Shown piece by piece: positions 34,912 to 47,948 of a stretch of DNA of 64,000 bases. Position 1 is the stretch's first letter. Every line of letters starts with the position of its first letter. The DNA lies in assembly GCF_029867415.1 (NCBI RefSeq), contig NC_081185.1, positions 112,947,466 through 113,011,465 of the forward strand, read 5' to 3'. The notes under the pieces were generated by a model, which was not told the DNA's origin, did not search any database, and worked only from the letters and a program-made list of their open reading frames with translations. Source of the DNA: Vicia villosa (Eukaryota > Streptophyta > Magnoliopsida > Fabales > Fabaceae). The position numbers and the translations under genes were made by a program.

Positions 34912-37900
34912 ATGTATATGGCTTATGGGTGGCCTCAGGTCATCCCTCTGGAGCAAGGACTGTGTCCTTCTGTGCAGAAGATTGTGTATTTCAAACTGAT
35001 TAATCGTTTGTTGCTTGTTGTTTCTCCTACTCACTTTGAACTGTGGAACTCTTCTCAGGTACTTGGATCCGTTCATTGTATCGATTTTTGGATTTGAATT
35101 TGTTGAATTTATGTTTTTGAGTCAATTTTGAAATGTGGGCATTGGAAAATTTTGAATATATATATTCAATTTTAGGAGTTTTTGGATATTTTTGTTTGGA
35201 AAAAAAATACGAACTTGATTTTGATTTGATGAGGAGTAGAGCTTTTGTAATGTGGTGTTTTGGAGTTTGTATTTGAATTTCTGTGTGATGGGTTTTTATT
35301 ATTTGTTTATTTTTCGAGATTTTTGGGGGAAATGTTGAAGTGTTTTTCATGGAGGTGTATTGATGTAATGTGGATATAATTTGAGCTTAACAGTGTTGTT
35401 TTGATTTTCTGTTGGTTATTTATTCAGCATAGAGTGAGATTGGGAAAGTACAAGAGAGATTCGGATTCGTTGAAGAGAGAAGGTGAAAACTTGCAGGCTG
35501 TGTGGAGTCCTGATGCTAAATTAATTGCTATTCTTGTAAGTGTGCTGCCGTGTGATTAACAATGTGGTTTGTCAGTTATGTATTCCCGGTGTTTTCGATA
35601 GCATCTTTAATATGCTCGTGAATTTATAAGTGGACTATGTTCTGAAATGAAAGATGCACCTTACCCCATTGGAATTATATTTAGATGTTTTTTCATTCGG
35701 ATCAGCTGTGTTGTGCACATTTTGTGCCTTTATTTTGTTCATGCTGCAATTAACACATTCCTTGAAGTTAATGATGTGTTTTAAGTATCTTGTATTATAT
35801 TCCTGATTGATGTGTATTTTCTATTTGCAGACATCTTCTTTCTATCTTCACATTTTCAAGGTCCAATTCTTGGATAAAAAAATACACATTGGTGGGAAAC
35901 AACCTTCTGCTTTGTCCCTAGCTACTATATCTCTTCTTCTCAGTGAGCAAGTTCCTTTTGCAGTAAAGAATTTGTCGGTGTAAGTTTCTTGCTAATGTTG
36001 TTTTTAAAACTTCTTTTGTCTATGTGAATTAGTGCAATTCAACAAATCTACTATTGGTATGGACAGTGGAATATTAATTGGAGTCCTATAGTGGAACAAT
36101 ATTTTGTTTTTATAAGTATGGGCATGTAGATGGTGGAAAATAGACTTAGGTGGTTTGGGCATGTGAGAGAACACCTGAATATTCCGTGGTAATGAGAGGA
36201 GTCAAACAACTAGAGGTAGAGGAAGACCTAGAAAAACTATAAGAAAAGTTATTAAGAAAGATATCGAGATTAACGAGTTGGATAGAAGCATGGTCCTAGA
36301 TAGAACATTATGGCGGAAGTTGATCCATGTAGCCGACTCCACTTAGTGAGATAAGGCTTGGTTGTTGTTATAAGTATGCTATACACGGGATAATATATTT
36401 TTCTTTTGATGAAAGATATGTTGATTGATTTCTTGGTTTCTGTCATGAACCACCATCCTAGCTTTAGATGAAGACATATTAATTGTATGTTATATATCTC
36501 CAACATACCCCCTCTTGCGTGAGTCCTTTTGAGTTGAAAGCATGGACAATGCATAGATCAGCCTACCTTGTGCTGAGACACAACTTTTAATTAGAGGAAC
36601 GAGAGTGTAAGTAGAGGATTGAACTCTTAGCCACTTGCTTGTTCATAGAGGCTTTGATAAACTGTTATGAGTCAACTACCCAAAAACTTAGATTGTTAAG
36701 TAAAACATAATTTATTTTATATCTATCACTTCTCATAAAATTTGGTTCCACCATGCTACTTACTTCCAAGATTGCTGATAAGTAAGAAATGCAGTGAGGA
36801 GTAGAGGAGTTAGGTATACTATAAATCAAAAGTTGAAGAAATATTATATTAGCTCTGAAGATATGTTTCTTATAGAAGTCTGCATCCATATGGGACATTA
36901 GTTATTGTGACAATTGAATGTCTACATGATTTCTTTTAACTCATTGGCATTATCTAAAGCGATATGATATATTGAACTCATGATACGGTCATTACTCAAT
37001 ACTTTCTGAAAAAATGTCAAAATTTTGCACTTCACTCTGTATGTAATAATCAAAAGTTGAAGCCATTTGCTACATGATCTTGACACTACTCTTTATACAA
37101 CCGTTTTGTCAGGAGCAACATCGTTAGTGATAACAAACATTTGCTGCTTGGACTTTCTGATGGAACATTGTACAGTATGTCTTGGAAGGGAGAGGTAATT
37201 TAAACATAGAGCACCCAGCAATTTTGGACATTGCATCCCAATTTAACTTATTTTCTATGGTCAATTGGTCCCTGATTTACAGAAAATATTCAACTGACTT
37301 TACAGCGTTCATTTTTGTTTTGATGTATAACAATGTTACTCATTTTATTTTATGATCTCCTATGCAGTTCTATGGAGCTTTTCAATTTGATCCAAATCCT
37401 TCTGCTAGCTTTGATGATTCTCAGTTACCACATTCTTTAGAGAATGGTGTTTGTCATAAAGGCCAACCGAAGGTTCCTGTGCCTAATCACATTATTCCAA
37501 AAAATTCTGAAATCAAACAGCTGGAGCTTTCCCTTTCATTGAGGTTGCTATTTGTCTTGTATTCTGATGGGCACCTTGTCTCATGTTCCTTTAGTAAGAA
37601 AGGTTTAAAGCAAGTTGACTGTATTAAAGCAGAAAAGAGGTTGGCTTGTGGGGACGCTGTATGTGCTTCAGTAGCTCTTGAGCAGGATATTCTTGCTGTT
37701 GGTACCAGAAGAGGAATTGTGGAGTTGTATGATTTGGCCGAATCATTAATGCTTATACGCACAGTTTCTTTGTATGACTGGGGGTATGTTTTGTGTCATT
37801 TTAAAGTTATTTACACATACCAAATAAATCCATAAGTTTGTTACTTTTGATGAAATCATTTATCTTTTTCTTTAATACCCGTAACTATTTATCATCTCAT

Positions 37901-40900
37901 TCTACCTATTTCTCTCTTCGCAGTAAATATTTAGGGTATTAGTGACAAAACATATATTAATGTTGTGTTGAAATTTGATAGTCACAAATAAATAGAAACA
38001 AAAGTCTTCTACAAAAGCAACACTTAAAAAGGAATAGAGAGAGTATTAAACATGCATCCAGGGAATCAGTCACAAATTGGACATTTCTGCAATTTACTTC
38101 TGAGCTTGATGCTCAATTTCTCCAGCAGATTGTGCTCAATACTCTTGCTTAATGTTATCTCACCTGCTCTTCAATCTCAATGCTGTCTCCTTTCTGTTTA
38201 TTTGTTTGGTTTGAAAGTCTTTTAGTGCAACTTAGCTACTCAGGAAAGGTTAAAACATTCTACGTTATTCCAGCATCATTCATCTTAAATAAATTACCGC
38301 GCTCGCTCTCCTATTTTATGACTCCATGCAATTTCAGTTTCAGAAATGACTGCATTCGTAGTTTCTCCATCTTATCAGTATGTTGGGACTTATGTTCAAT
38401 GTCATGTAGATGGACTTTGGTTCTATGTCATGAAGTATGCTACTTTTTGCAGATATTCAATGGATGACACTGGCCCTGTTAGTTGCATTGCATGGACACC
38501 TGATAACTCTGCTTTTGCAGTTGGGTGGAAATTAAGAGGGCTTACAGTTTGGTCAGTTTCTGGGTGCCGCTTGATGTCAACAATCCGACAGATAGGTTTA
38601 AGTTCTGCATCTTCTCCAATTGCTAAGCCAAACCGTGATTGCAAGTATGAGCCATTGATGGGTGGTACCTCACTGATGCAGTGGGGTGAACATGGATACA
38701 GACTTTATGTTATTGAGGAGAGATCTTCAGAGAGAATTATTTCATTCTCTTTTGGAAAATGCTGTCTTAGCAGAGGTGTTTCCGGAACTGCATACATCCG
38801 GCAAGTGATTTATGGGGAAGACCGGTTGCTCATTGTGCAGTCAGAAGAGATCGACGAGCTTAAAATGCTACATCTTAAGCTTCCAGTTATGTGTTTGATT
38901 GTCAAACTTTAAATTTGTAATCTTAATCAAATGAACATCACTTCTAAAGTTAAAATTTTTTTTTGCAGGTTTCTTATATTTCCCAAAACTGGCCTGTTCA
39001 ACATGTGGCTGCTAGTCAGGATGGAATGTACTTAGCAGTCGCTGGTCTCCATGGTTTGATATTGTATGATATACGATTGAAAAGATGGAGAGTATTTGGA
39101 GATGTTACCCAGGAACAAAAGATTCAGTGTAAGGGCTTGCTGTGGCTGGGAAAGATTGTTGTTGTCTGCAACTATATTGATTCTTCCAACATGTGAGATA
39201 CTTTTATTTGCTTACGTATTTCATGTGGCTGGTTCCTTATAATTTAGTAGGCACAAAATATTGTTTTTAGCCAATTGTTGTTAAACAATGAACATGCCTC
39301 GAAAAGCCTGAATTTAAAGGGCGTTAAGTGTTTTTACTTTTTACCCTCTTAATTTGTCTTTTTAGTATAGGTCTGATTGAACCCAAAACTAATGTTTTTC
39401 GTAGCAATAACTGTAGCATTATACAACATAGAAAACATTTTATTCTACATGCAATGGTCTCTTAGGTCTCCTTATTTATCTCAGGTATGAATTGCTCTTT
39501 TACCCAAGATATCACCTTGATCAAAGCTCATTGCTCTGTCGAAAACCATTGCTAGCGAAACCAATTGTGATGGATGTGTACCAAGATTATATACTGGTTA
39601 CGTATAGACCATTTGATGTCCATATATTCAATGTTAAATTATTTGGTGAATTAACTCCTTCAGGAAATCCTGATTTACAGGTAAATGCACAATTATAAAA
39701 TTAATTTTCCCATGTTTTTGGGTTTTCAATGATACTCTTGTTCAGCATGCTCTTTTTTTTTCTTCAAATTTTCTTCTATAAAACCTTGTTTGTTATACAT
39801 TTTTAAGTGATAACATGACATACAGCTTTCTGCAGTACGAGAACTTTCAATTATGACTGCCAAGAGTCATCCTGCAGCAATGCGATTCATTCCTGATCAA
39901 ATCCCACGAGAACCTATTTCAAAAAGTTACATTTCATCTTCAGCAGATTCATTTAGTGGAGAACCAGCAAGGTAATATCCTTTTGACCAACATGTAATCC
40001 CTTTCTCCAGTTTATTTTCCATTTCTCTCATAGAAATGATCCAAAGGGAAAATGTCACAATCTGTAAAGTCAGAATGCATTATAACTCAGAATCCCTTAT
40101 TATTATTGTCATGAACTGGCATCTGAGTTCCGGCTTTATTGAGTGGAAATAATAATCGATATGCTAGTCTAAACTCGGTTACTTTTGTTGCTGCTATTAG
40201 AGCCATTTTTTCCCCTATTAATAATTCATCGTCAAGAAAATTGAGTTCTTTGTAGTGTTTGTGTTGAGATAAATATAGTTAGAGTTCTGGGTCAGATGCA
40301 ATGGTGGAGGTTGTTCTTTCTATCATGTTACTGATGAAAAGTATTTGTTCTAGATGTCTGATATTGAGGTCAAATGGGGAGCTTTCACTTCTTGATTTGG
40401 ATGATGGGCGGGAGAGAAATCTTACGGATTCAGTTGAGCTTTTTTGGGTCACTTGTGGCCAGTTTGAGGATAAAACAAATTTGATTGAGGAAGTTTCATG
40501 GTTAGATTATGGTCATCGGGGCATGCAGGTAATTAACTGTCAAGATCTTTCTTAATCCCTGTATTTGCATCCTTATATTTTATTAGATTAAATAACTTGT
40601 GATCCACCCTCTAGTGTGTTTTCTTTTTACTTCTCTGATAGTTTTTACATGGAAGTTCATTGTTGCAGGTTTGGTATCCATCTCCAGGTCCAAATTCTTT
40701 TAAGCAGGAAGACTTCTTGCAGGTATGGATATTTATGAGGATGTTTATGATCTTGTAGGCTGCGTTGTACATAACACAATTTATTTTCTAGGTCATTGTT
40801 TTAAAATTGATTTTCGTAACATATTTTGTAATTCATTTCTTCAAACATTTTTGTTAATTTTATTATAAAGAATCACATGCAACTGTAGGTTTCTTATATT

Positions 40901-43900
40901 GTTGATTGTCTTCATTTTGCATCATCTTACTTTTATGTGCTAGGTATATAGAAATTGTCCATAAAAAGAATATTTTAGGCTATTTGAAGCAACTTCACTA
41001 AATTCAGTCCTTCCTTTATTCTGGAATCTGTTAATTTTCTGATTTGATCTTTAATTGATTTTCAGTTGGATCCGGAGCTGGAGTTTGATCGTGAAGTATA
41101 CCCTCTGGGACTTCTTCCGAATGCTGGTGTAGTTGTTGGTGTTTCCCAGAGAATGTCATTTCCATCAAGTGCAGAATTCCCGTGTTTTGAGCCATCTCCT
41201 CAAGCACAAACTATACTGCACTGCCTACTCCGCCATCTTCTTCAGGTATTGCAATGAGTAAATTGAAGTGACTAGAATTGCCTTAGTTTGTAATCCATAT
41301 TTCATTTCTGAGACATTGCTGATTTTCTTGTGTTTTTCTTTCCAATTTTTTTCCTCCTAAACCCTTAAAGGTATAACCTATGTGATTCTTTCCTATTATT
41401 TATGTATCTGCCAGAGAGACAAAATCGAGGAAGCTTTAAGGTTGGCAGAACTATCAGCAGAAAAGCCTCATTTTTCACATTGTCTAGAGTGGCTTCTTTT
41501 TACAGTATTTGAAGCAGATATATCCAGGTACTATAATTTGGAAACATTAATAAACAACTACCAGGATTTTGGCTATAGTTTCTAGCAAATTTCCTTTTCT
41601 TGAGCATGAGTGTAACAATTTCTCAATACAAAACTTAGTTGCCAATTGGTTTTTATCTTGATTGGTTAATTTTCATGCCAACTATTCCAGGCCAAATGTA
41701 GACAAGAACCAGATCTCAGTTCTTAAACATGTAAAAACTCTTTTGGAGAAGACCTGCGATCTTATCCGAAATTTTCCAGAGTACTTAGATGTTGTTGTTA
41801 GTGTCGCAAGAAAAACAGATGGCCGTCATTGGGCAGATTTGTTCTCTGCCGCTGGAAGATCAACAGAGTATGTCTTTCAAACATCTATACGTTTCATTTT
41901 GATTTCATCGTTCATTAATATTCTTAAAATGTACCAAAATCTTCTTTTGAAATATGGAATCATGTAAAAAAATCCTTAATGGATGAACTTGGTAATACCA
42001 TTTGCCATTGTGCTAGATGCAATTTTTGTATGGCTTTCAATAATATTACAATAATGTTGCAACATTTCAGTTTGATAAACTTTATTAAATTACTACCTCT
42101 GCAACTAAATGCTTCATTTTTTTCCATGCTCCTGTATGTTATGAATGGACAGATTGAAATGAAATGTGAATGGGACATATTTTTTTGTGTCAAACAGGGT
42201 CAAAAGACTAATTTGATTTAATTGAGAATTTTCAGTTTTTTCATTGTTCCGCTTCGAAACTTAGCCTAAAGAAACAAAGAAAAGATTGATAAGCTGTTTT
42301 ACCTTTATAATATAATATAATAAATAATTTTACCTTTATTTTGAACAAGATTGATAAGCTGTTTTTCCCTTGCAAAGTCATCTGAATTTTGTTTCCTCTT
42401 TTGGCTTATTAATACTTTATACTATAATGTTTTTTCTGTTGCTGTATTTTAATGTGGGTGATTAATTTTTTACTTCTATATAGATTGTTTGAGGAATGTT
42501 TTCAACGTAGATGGTACCGCACTGCAGCTTGCTATATACTTGTGAGAATCACTTGCCTTTCTCAATAAGTTTCTTTATCTGTAGAGAGTAAAAAGATTAT
42601 GATTCTGAATGCCAACTAGTAGTGACAATCTTAATAAAGATATACTCATATGATCAAGTTCATTTCATCGCAAATGTAACAGGTAATTGCCAAACTTGAA
42701 GGTCCTGCTGTGAGTCAGTATTGTGCTTTACGGTTATTACAGGTTTGAGCTTCACTGCTTCAATTATTTTATTTTATTTCCTTATTTTTAGCTCAAGCTC
42801 CATCTTTGATGTGAATTATTAAACTTATGCAGGCGACACTCGTTGATTCTTTATATGAGCTTGCTGGGGAGCTGGTACTGTCTTGAAACACTAAGATTAT
42901 TCACTAATATATCTCATACAAGAGTTCATGACCTTTTACATAAATTTTTGATTTGGGTCCTCAGGTGAGATTCTTGCTAAGATCTGGTAGGGAGTATGAC
43001 CAAGCATCATCTGATTCAGATAAACTATCCGATTCAGATAAACTGTCTCCCAGATTTTTAGGCTATTTTCTTTTTCGTTCTACTGAGCGCAAGCAAGCAT
43101 TGGATAAAAGGTTTGTGTAAAACTTAGTGAATTTTTTCTTTTGTCCTAGCTTCAGAGTTCAAAAAAAATAAATCATACCAACAAATAATTTTCTTTGGAG
43201 CAGCCCCTCATCCAAGGAACAAAGTGCTCATGTCACCTCAGTTAAGAATATTTTAGAAAACCACGCTAGTTACTTGATGGCAGGGAAAGAGCTCTCCAAG
43301 CTCGTTGCATTTGTAAAAGGCACTCAATTTGATTTAGTGGTAAGAAGATCTTGCTGGTTGAATTGTTCTAATCCCCTTAAGTCAATTTTTCTTTATTTTA
43401 ATGTGTAAGTTGTTTAATGATAACCAATTTCAGGAATATCTACAACGCGAAAGATATGGGAGTGCTCGGCTGGAGAATTTTGCATCAGGGCTTGAACTAA
43501 TAAGCCAAAAGGTTTGAGATTTTAACATTTGAAAAAAAAAAACCCAACTTTTTGATCAGTTACACTCTAAATGGCTATGTGGTACATGAGGATACTTCAC
43601 CCTCCTGATATTCCCTTCTTTTTAAAACATTTCCTTTTCTAAGGGAAAAAAAACTCATTACATCGAAATAAACCATAAATTATGATTATGACCATAGATG
43701 GTGGAACACTGATTATTCACTGCGGAAACCAATCTTAAACACTGTATTATGCACTCTTTATTCATTTGGAAGAAGCTTTTGTAGATTTATCGTAGTGTTT
43801 TTCTTTAGCGTTAAATCTTCACTCTGTTAATGAACGCTATTGTGTTTTCAGCTTCAAATGGAAACCCTACAGAGCCGATTGGATGCCGACTTTCTCCTGG

Positions 43901-44485
43901 CTCATATGTGCTCTGTCAAATTTAAGGAATGGATAGTTGTCCTGGCTACTCTCTTAAGACGTTCCGAGGTATGTTAAGGTTCATTGTGTACTATACACTG
44001 ACAGAGATATAAAATTTTGGTGACGCGGGCAGTGTCAAGATTTTAGGGAAAAGATGGAAAGGAGAGAATGATAGAAAATCCAATTCTGAGTTATGGTATA
44101 TTAGATGAGAGGACACAGCATTTAATTAATACTCCTAGTCCTATTATATTTATGCTCAGTTTTAATTAGATTTTAGCTTATGGATAAAAGGTTTCACTTT
44201 GTTGATAATTGGAATATTCTTCTGGTGTGCTTTTACAGGTTCTGTTTGACTTATTCCGTCACGATTTTCGGTTATGGAAAGCTTACAGCAGCACCCTGCA
44301 GGTATAACTATCTTAGTTTTTCTGATGTAAATGATAGTAATTGCATAATTTATACTTAATGAACAAAATTATGGTTCCTGCTGGTTTTTTATGCACAGTC
44401 ACACCCAGCATTTACTGAATATCAAGATTTATTGGAAGACCTCGAAGAGAAACTTTCATCTGTTACAAATGAGGAAGAAGAATGA
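34912..44485 (+). CDS. RIC1: RIC1 homologue, guanine-nucleotide-exchange complex subunit (23 exons, 1128 aa)
   Basis: RIC1 with RGP1 activates RAB6-type GTPases at the Golgi (family knowledge). Exons deduced from GT-AG sites and frame: 34912-35058, 35428-35535, 35831-35979, 37113-37194, 37368-37783, 38453-38885, 38969-39192, 39485-39680, 39826-39971, 40354-40528, 40669-40722, 41066-41245, 41415-41527, 41691-41867, 42484-42541, 42683-42742, 42833-42874, 42965-43110, 43204-43339, 43434-43511, 43852-43968, 44239-44301, 44399-44485. They sum to 3387 nt with consistent phases, as expected for plant RIC1 of about 1120 residues. The N-terminal half is WD40/beta-propeller-like (AVWSPDAKLIAIL, SCIAWTPDNSAFAVGW, VAASQDGMYLAVAGLHGLIL). 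The C-terminal RIC1 domain spans roughly residues 750-1050, and the tail is acidic (EEEE). Start ATG 34912; ATG 34918 is possible. An 18-bp in-frame duplication lies in exon 18. The exon 6 donor (CCA|GTTATG) is weak. Confidence 0.93.
36118..36372 (+). mobile_element. LINE 3'-end fragment in RIC1 intron 3
   Basis: The sequence reads as the typical end of a plant LINE ORF2 (RLRWFGHVRE ... LSEIRLG) with several stops, and ends in taaggcttggttgttgtta, the TTG-rich LINE tail. It has the same orientation as RIC1 and lies wholly within intron 35980-37112, making that intron one of the longest in the gene. Confidence 0.75.
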
Positions 44486-45394
44486 TGAAAGTAAACATAG
44501 ATTTCACATCTGTACTGTGGTCCTCATTGCTTTCCCGCTAAAGTAGTTTGCCTGGAGGCTTTTAACCTCAGCCCGCATCATAGTTTGATCGATCATGTCC
44601 CACAGAAAGAACTATGCATCCTTTCCCTTGGATTCGATCGTGGGGGGAGGGCGAGAAAATCACATTTATGTGGAGCTTAAATTAAGATGACTACGGTAAC
44701 ACCATTTTCGCGGTGTTATAATCCAATGAATCCCGTCCGGAATATAGTACTTGTAGATAGAGGTTAGAAATATTTGTAGGGAGGCTTGTTCATGTCTGAG
44801 GATTTCACTATTCTTTTTCACTTCTTAAACCAAATTTTGTAACATGTGATTTTTGTATAAGCATGAACAGATCCATCTGTATATATTGGTTATATGCTCT
44901 TTGATCAGTTCAACATTCAGAGTGGATTTTATGCACTTACTATTTTAGTGAGATTTATATGAATTTCACTTGATCATGTGATCCTTCTCTCTATTTATAA
45001 GGCTCATTTTAAAAATGATGACATGGATATGGATTCTACTCAATAATGTATTAGATAGTATGTTGCTTACATTCCTCTTTTCCTTATGTTGGCTCAAACA
45101 TAAATACGAGTTTCTGCAACAATATGATAGGATACATTAAAGTAGTTCCAGTTTCAAAATCTAAAATACGAGTATTGCAATAAATTGTGTTAGCTCTATC
45201 TCAAATTATAAATTATTTAAAAACATAAAACTAGTCTTAAATTACAAATTATTTTACTATATCATTAATGTATTATTTTTTCATTTATATTCTTTAAGCA
45301 CAAGGAACGTAGGGGTAAGGTGATTAAGTAAAAAACACGGTGGTTCTCACTCTTAACCAAACATGAGGTATGTAAGAGCTAAGCAGGCAACATT
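44486..45394 (+). other. RIC1 3' untranslated region and intergenic DNA
   Basis: The first 400 bp or so probably hold the RIC1 3' UTR; no polyadenylation site can be fixed with confidence. Beyond it the sequence is AT-rich with nothing recognisable. Confidence 0.5.
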
Positions 45395-45994
45395 AGGCAT
45401 GACAACGGAGCGGGTCGGGGACGGTTTTTACCTCTCCAAAACCCGAATCTCCAATCAATCTCCGTTACCCGCCCCAAACGGGGATGGGAAATTAAAACCC
45501 AAACCCGTCCTTAACGGGTTCGGATATCCCCGCCCCGCCACCATGTATTTCGTAAAATCAATTTTTTTAATAAAAATATTTACTTTTTTAAAAATCAAAT
45601 TACATTATAAATAACAAAATAAAAAAATCTCAAAAAATCTCATACATATATTTCAAATATTTAAAATAATAAATACAAATCAAATTATTAAAATATTAGC
45701 CACATATTTAACAATATAAATTATGAAATATAAATAATAATGTACATATTGAAATAAACGGGGCGGGTTCGGGGTGGATACTAGTGTCCCCATTACCCGA
45801 CCCATCCCCATGTTTTCTAATCGGGAAAAATTCACGGGGTGGATACTAGTGTCCCCATTACCCGACCCATCCCCATGTTTTCTAATCGGGAAAAATTCAA
45901 ACCCGAACCCAAACCCAGTCAAAGCGGGTTTTCCCCGTCAACTTCGGGGCGGGTTCGGGTGGGTACCCGTGGGTCTGGGTTTTATTGCCATGCA
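45395..45994. mobile_element. GC-rich hAT-type MITE
   Basis: Left end ggcatgacaacggagcgggt and right end ggttttattgccatgc give an imperfect inverted repeat (gcatgacaa against gcatggcaa). Multiple cccgcccc/ggggcggg motifs lie near both ends around an AT-rich centre. Flanking gcaacatt and gcaacatg could be a mutated 8-bp duplication (7 of 8). It contains a perfect 65-bp tandem duplication (45771-45835, 45836-45900). Confidence 0.55.
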
Positions 45995-46130
45995 ACATGG
46001 TGGTTCACGGTGAGCATATACGGGAGAAGTGATTACGTAGAAAACATAGTGATTCATAGTCCTAAGCACGAGATATGTAAGGATGATTAAGAAGGAAACA
46101 ACAGTGGTTCACAGCCTCCTAATGATTATT

Positions 46131-46215
46131 GGGTGATCCATTAATCGAGCTTATCCTTTATTATTATGTCCCTTCATTAATCGAGCTTATCCTTTATTAT
46201 TATGTCCCTTCATGA
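46131..46215. repeat. Short tandem duplication of about 37 bp
   Basis: cattaatcgagcttatcctttattattatgtccctt occurs twice in a row starting near 46139 and 46176. Confidence 0.8.
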
Positions 46216-46426
46216 TAGCCACTCACACTATGAGAATCTTCTATAAAGGTCTGGCTTTCCATTTCTTCCTTTTACTGTTTCAATTTACAAATCATTTTTT
46301 GCAAAAATGGTCCTTGTTTTCTTTAACTGCTGCCTAAGCTTAATCAAATTTCCAGCAATTCTGAAGTCCAAACACATATATTTTTATCTTATTCTCTAGT
46401 GTCCTTTCATTTCCTTTTATCTAGTC

Positions 46427-47068
46427 ATGGTTTTCATTAAAGAGTGTGATTCTACTGGGAAGGTGATTGAGCCTAAAATACATTTTGAGAGATATGAGTT
46501 GTTCACTCGATGCTTGACGAGTTCAAATCGGATTGATAGTATAGTAAATTGCAGGTTTAATGAGACATAAATGTTTGGGAGTTACAAGAGTTAATATAGT
46601 GATAGTTCTGGTAGCGATGCACCTTGTGATAGTGATGTTGCCTTGATGTCTTTTTCCCAAGATAGACGAAGTTTTTTATGGCGACTACAACTTCAAGAAG
46701 CATTAACTTTTGTGAGGAAGTAGTAGGCGTCAGTTTGTTATATAAGGAAACAACAAACCTACCCTTGGAGAAATATTCAGTTGAGTTTGAGCAGGGTCAG
46801 GATGGGGATTCAGATCAATTACATACACCACTTGATAGCGAGGATGAGTAAGAGTATGGAAAATTTCCAAGTTACAAAACTGGTGAGAGAATTAATTCTT
46901 ATTGGATTCCATGAGCAAGAATATGAGCAAGAGTATGAAAATATTCTTATTGGATTTCATGAGCAAGAGTATGAGCATCTCTATGGAAATTGGGAAAAGA
47001 AGTACCCTGAGATGGAATTGAAAGAAAGTATGTGGAGTGCAATAAAGACTACAACAACTCCTGCATGA
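46427..47068 (+). pseudogene. Unidentified, decayed coding-like region
   Basis: An ATG at 46427 opens a 47-codon frame (MVFIKECDSTGKVIEPKIHF...) that stops at about 46570. Further coding-like stretches follow in shifted frames, ending in acidic repeats (LIGFHEQEYE twice) and ELKESMWSAIKTT. Composition and broken frames suggest a gene relic, but I do not recognise the family. It could also be a multi-exon gene whose splice sites I could not define. Confidence 0.25.
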
Positions 47069-47576
47069 GAGAGGGCAATGTTAAAGATGAAAACATTGAA
47101 TTAGGTCTTCATCACAAACACCAATTCCTACACAACCAACTCAAGAATAGCTTTAGGATTTTGAAGTACTATTTGTAATATTTTTCATGAAACAGATTAT
47201 GTCATGCCACAATTTATTTTGACATGTCTATGAACAAGTTTGTAATATGTGTTTCTGTAATGTTTGTTTCTGTCATGCACTGCAGTTTGTAATGAACATG
47301 TTCTGCCATGCTTCTTAAGTTGATGCAATTCTATTTTGGTACAGGATATTACTTTTGTATATTACAAAATTTGTACTGTCATTTGATTAAAAGAATTTGG
47401 TTACAAACTGATATTTACTAACGGTTACAAACTGTCAAACTTATACTGAATACAAATTGAGTATTGTCAAACTGATATCAAATACAGATTGGTATTGTCA
47501 AATTGGTACAACATGATGTTATGTGCAAACTGTTAAATCATCATACTATTAAATTGATTGATTAAAAATTGATATT

Positions 47577-47673
47577 TAATTACAAAGTGTTAAATCATCA
47601 TAATTGTTGAGATGAGAGAGGCTAAGAGGCATTTGAATTAAACCGTGTGTTTTGAAAAGCACTACGGATACTG

Positions 47674-47764
<91 letters not shown>

Positions 47765-47859
47765 ATTACAAAGTGTTAAATCATCATAATTGTTGAGATG
47801 AGAGAGGCTAAGAGGCATTTGAATTAAACCGTGTGTTTTGAAAAGCACTACGGATACTG

Positions 47860-47913
<54 letters not shown>

Positions 47914-47948
47914 CATCTAATTGCATGATATAGTCGATGTGGGACTAT
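47577..47948. repeat. 186-bp tandem duplication with two long (TA)n microsatellites
   Basis: tacaaagtgttaaatcatcataattgttgagatg... begins at 47581 and again at 47767. Each copy runs into a pure TA tract (about 47678-47761 and 47863-47910). The duplicated block includes the outer end of a copia LTR, so it may arise from slippage or unequal exchange at TA repeats. Confidence 0.88.
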
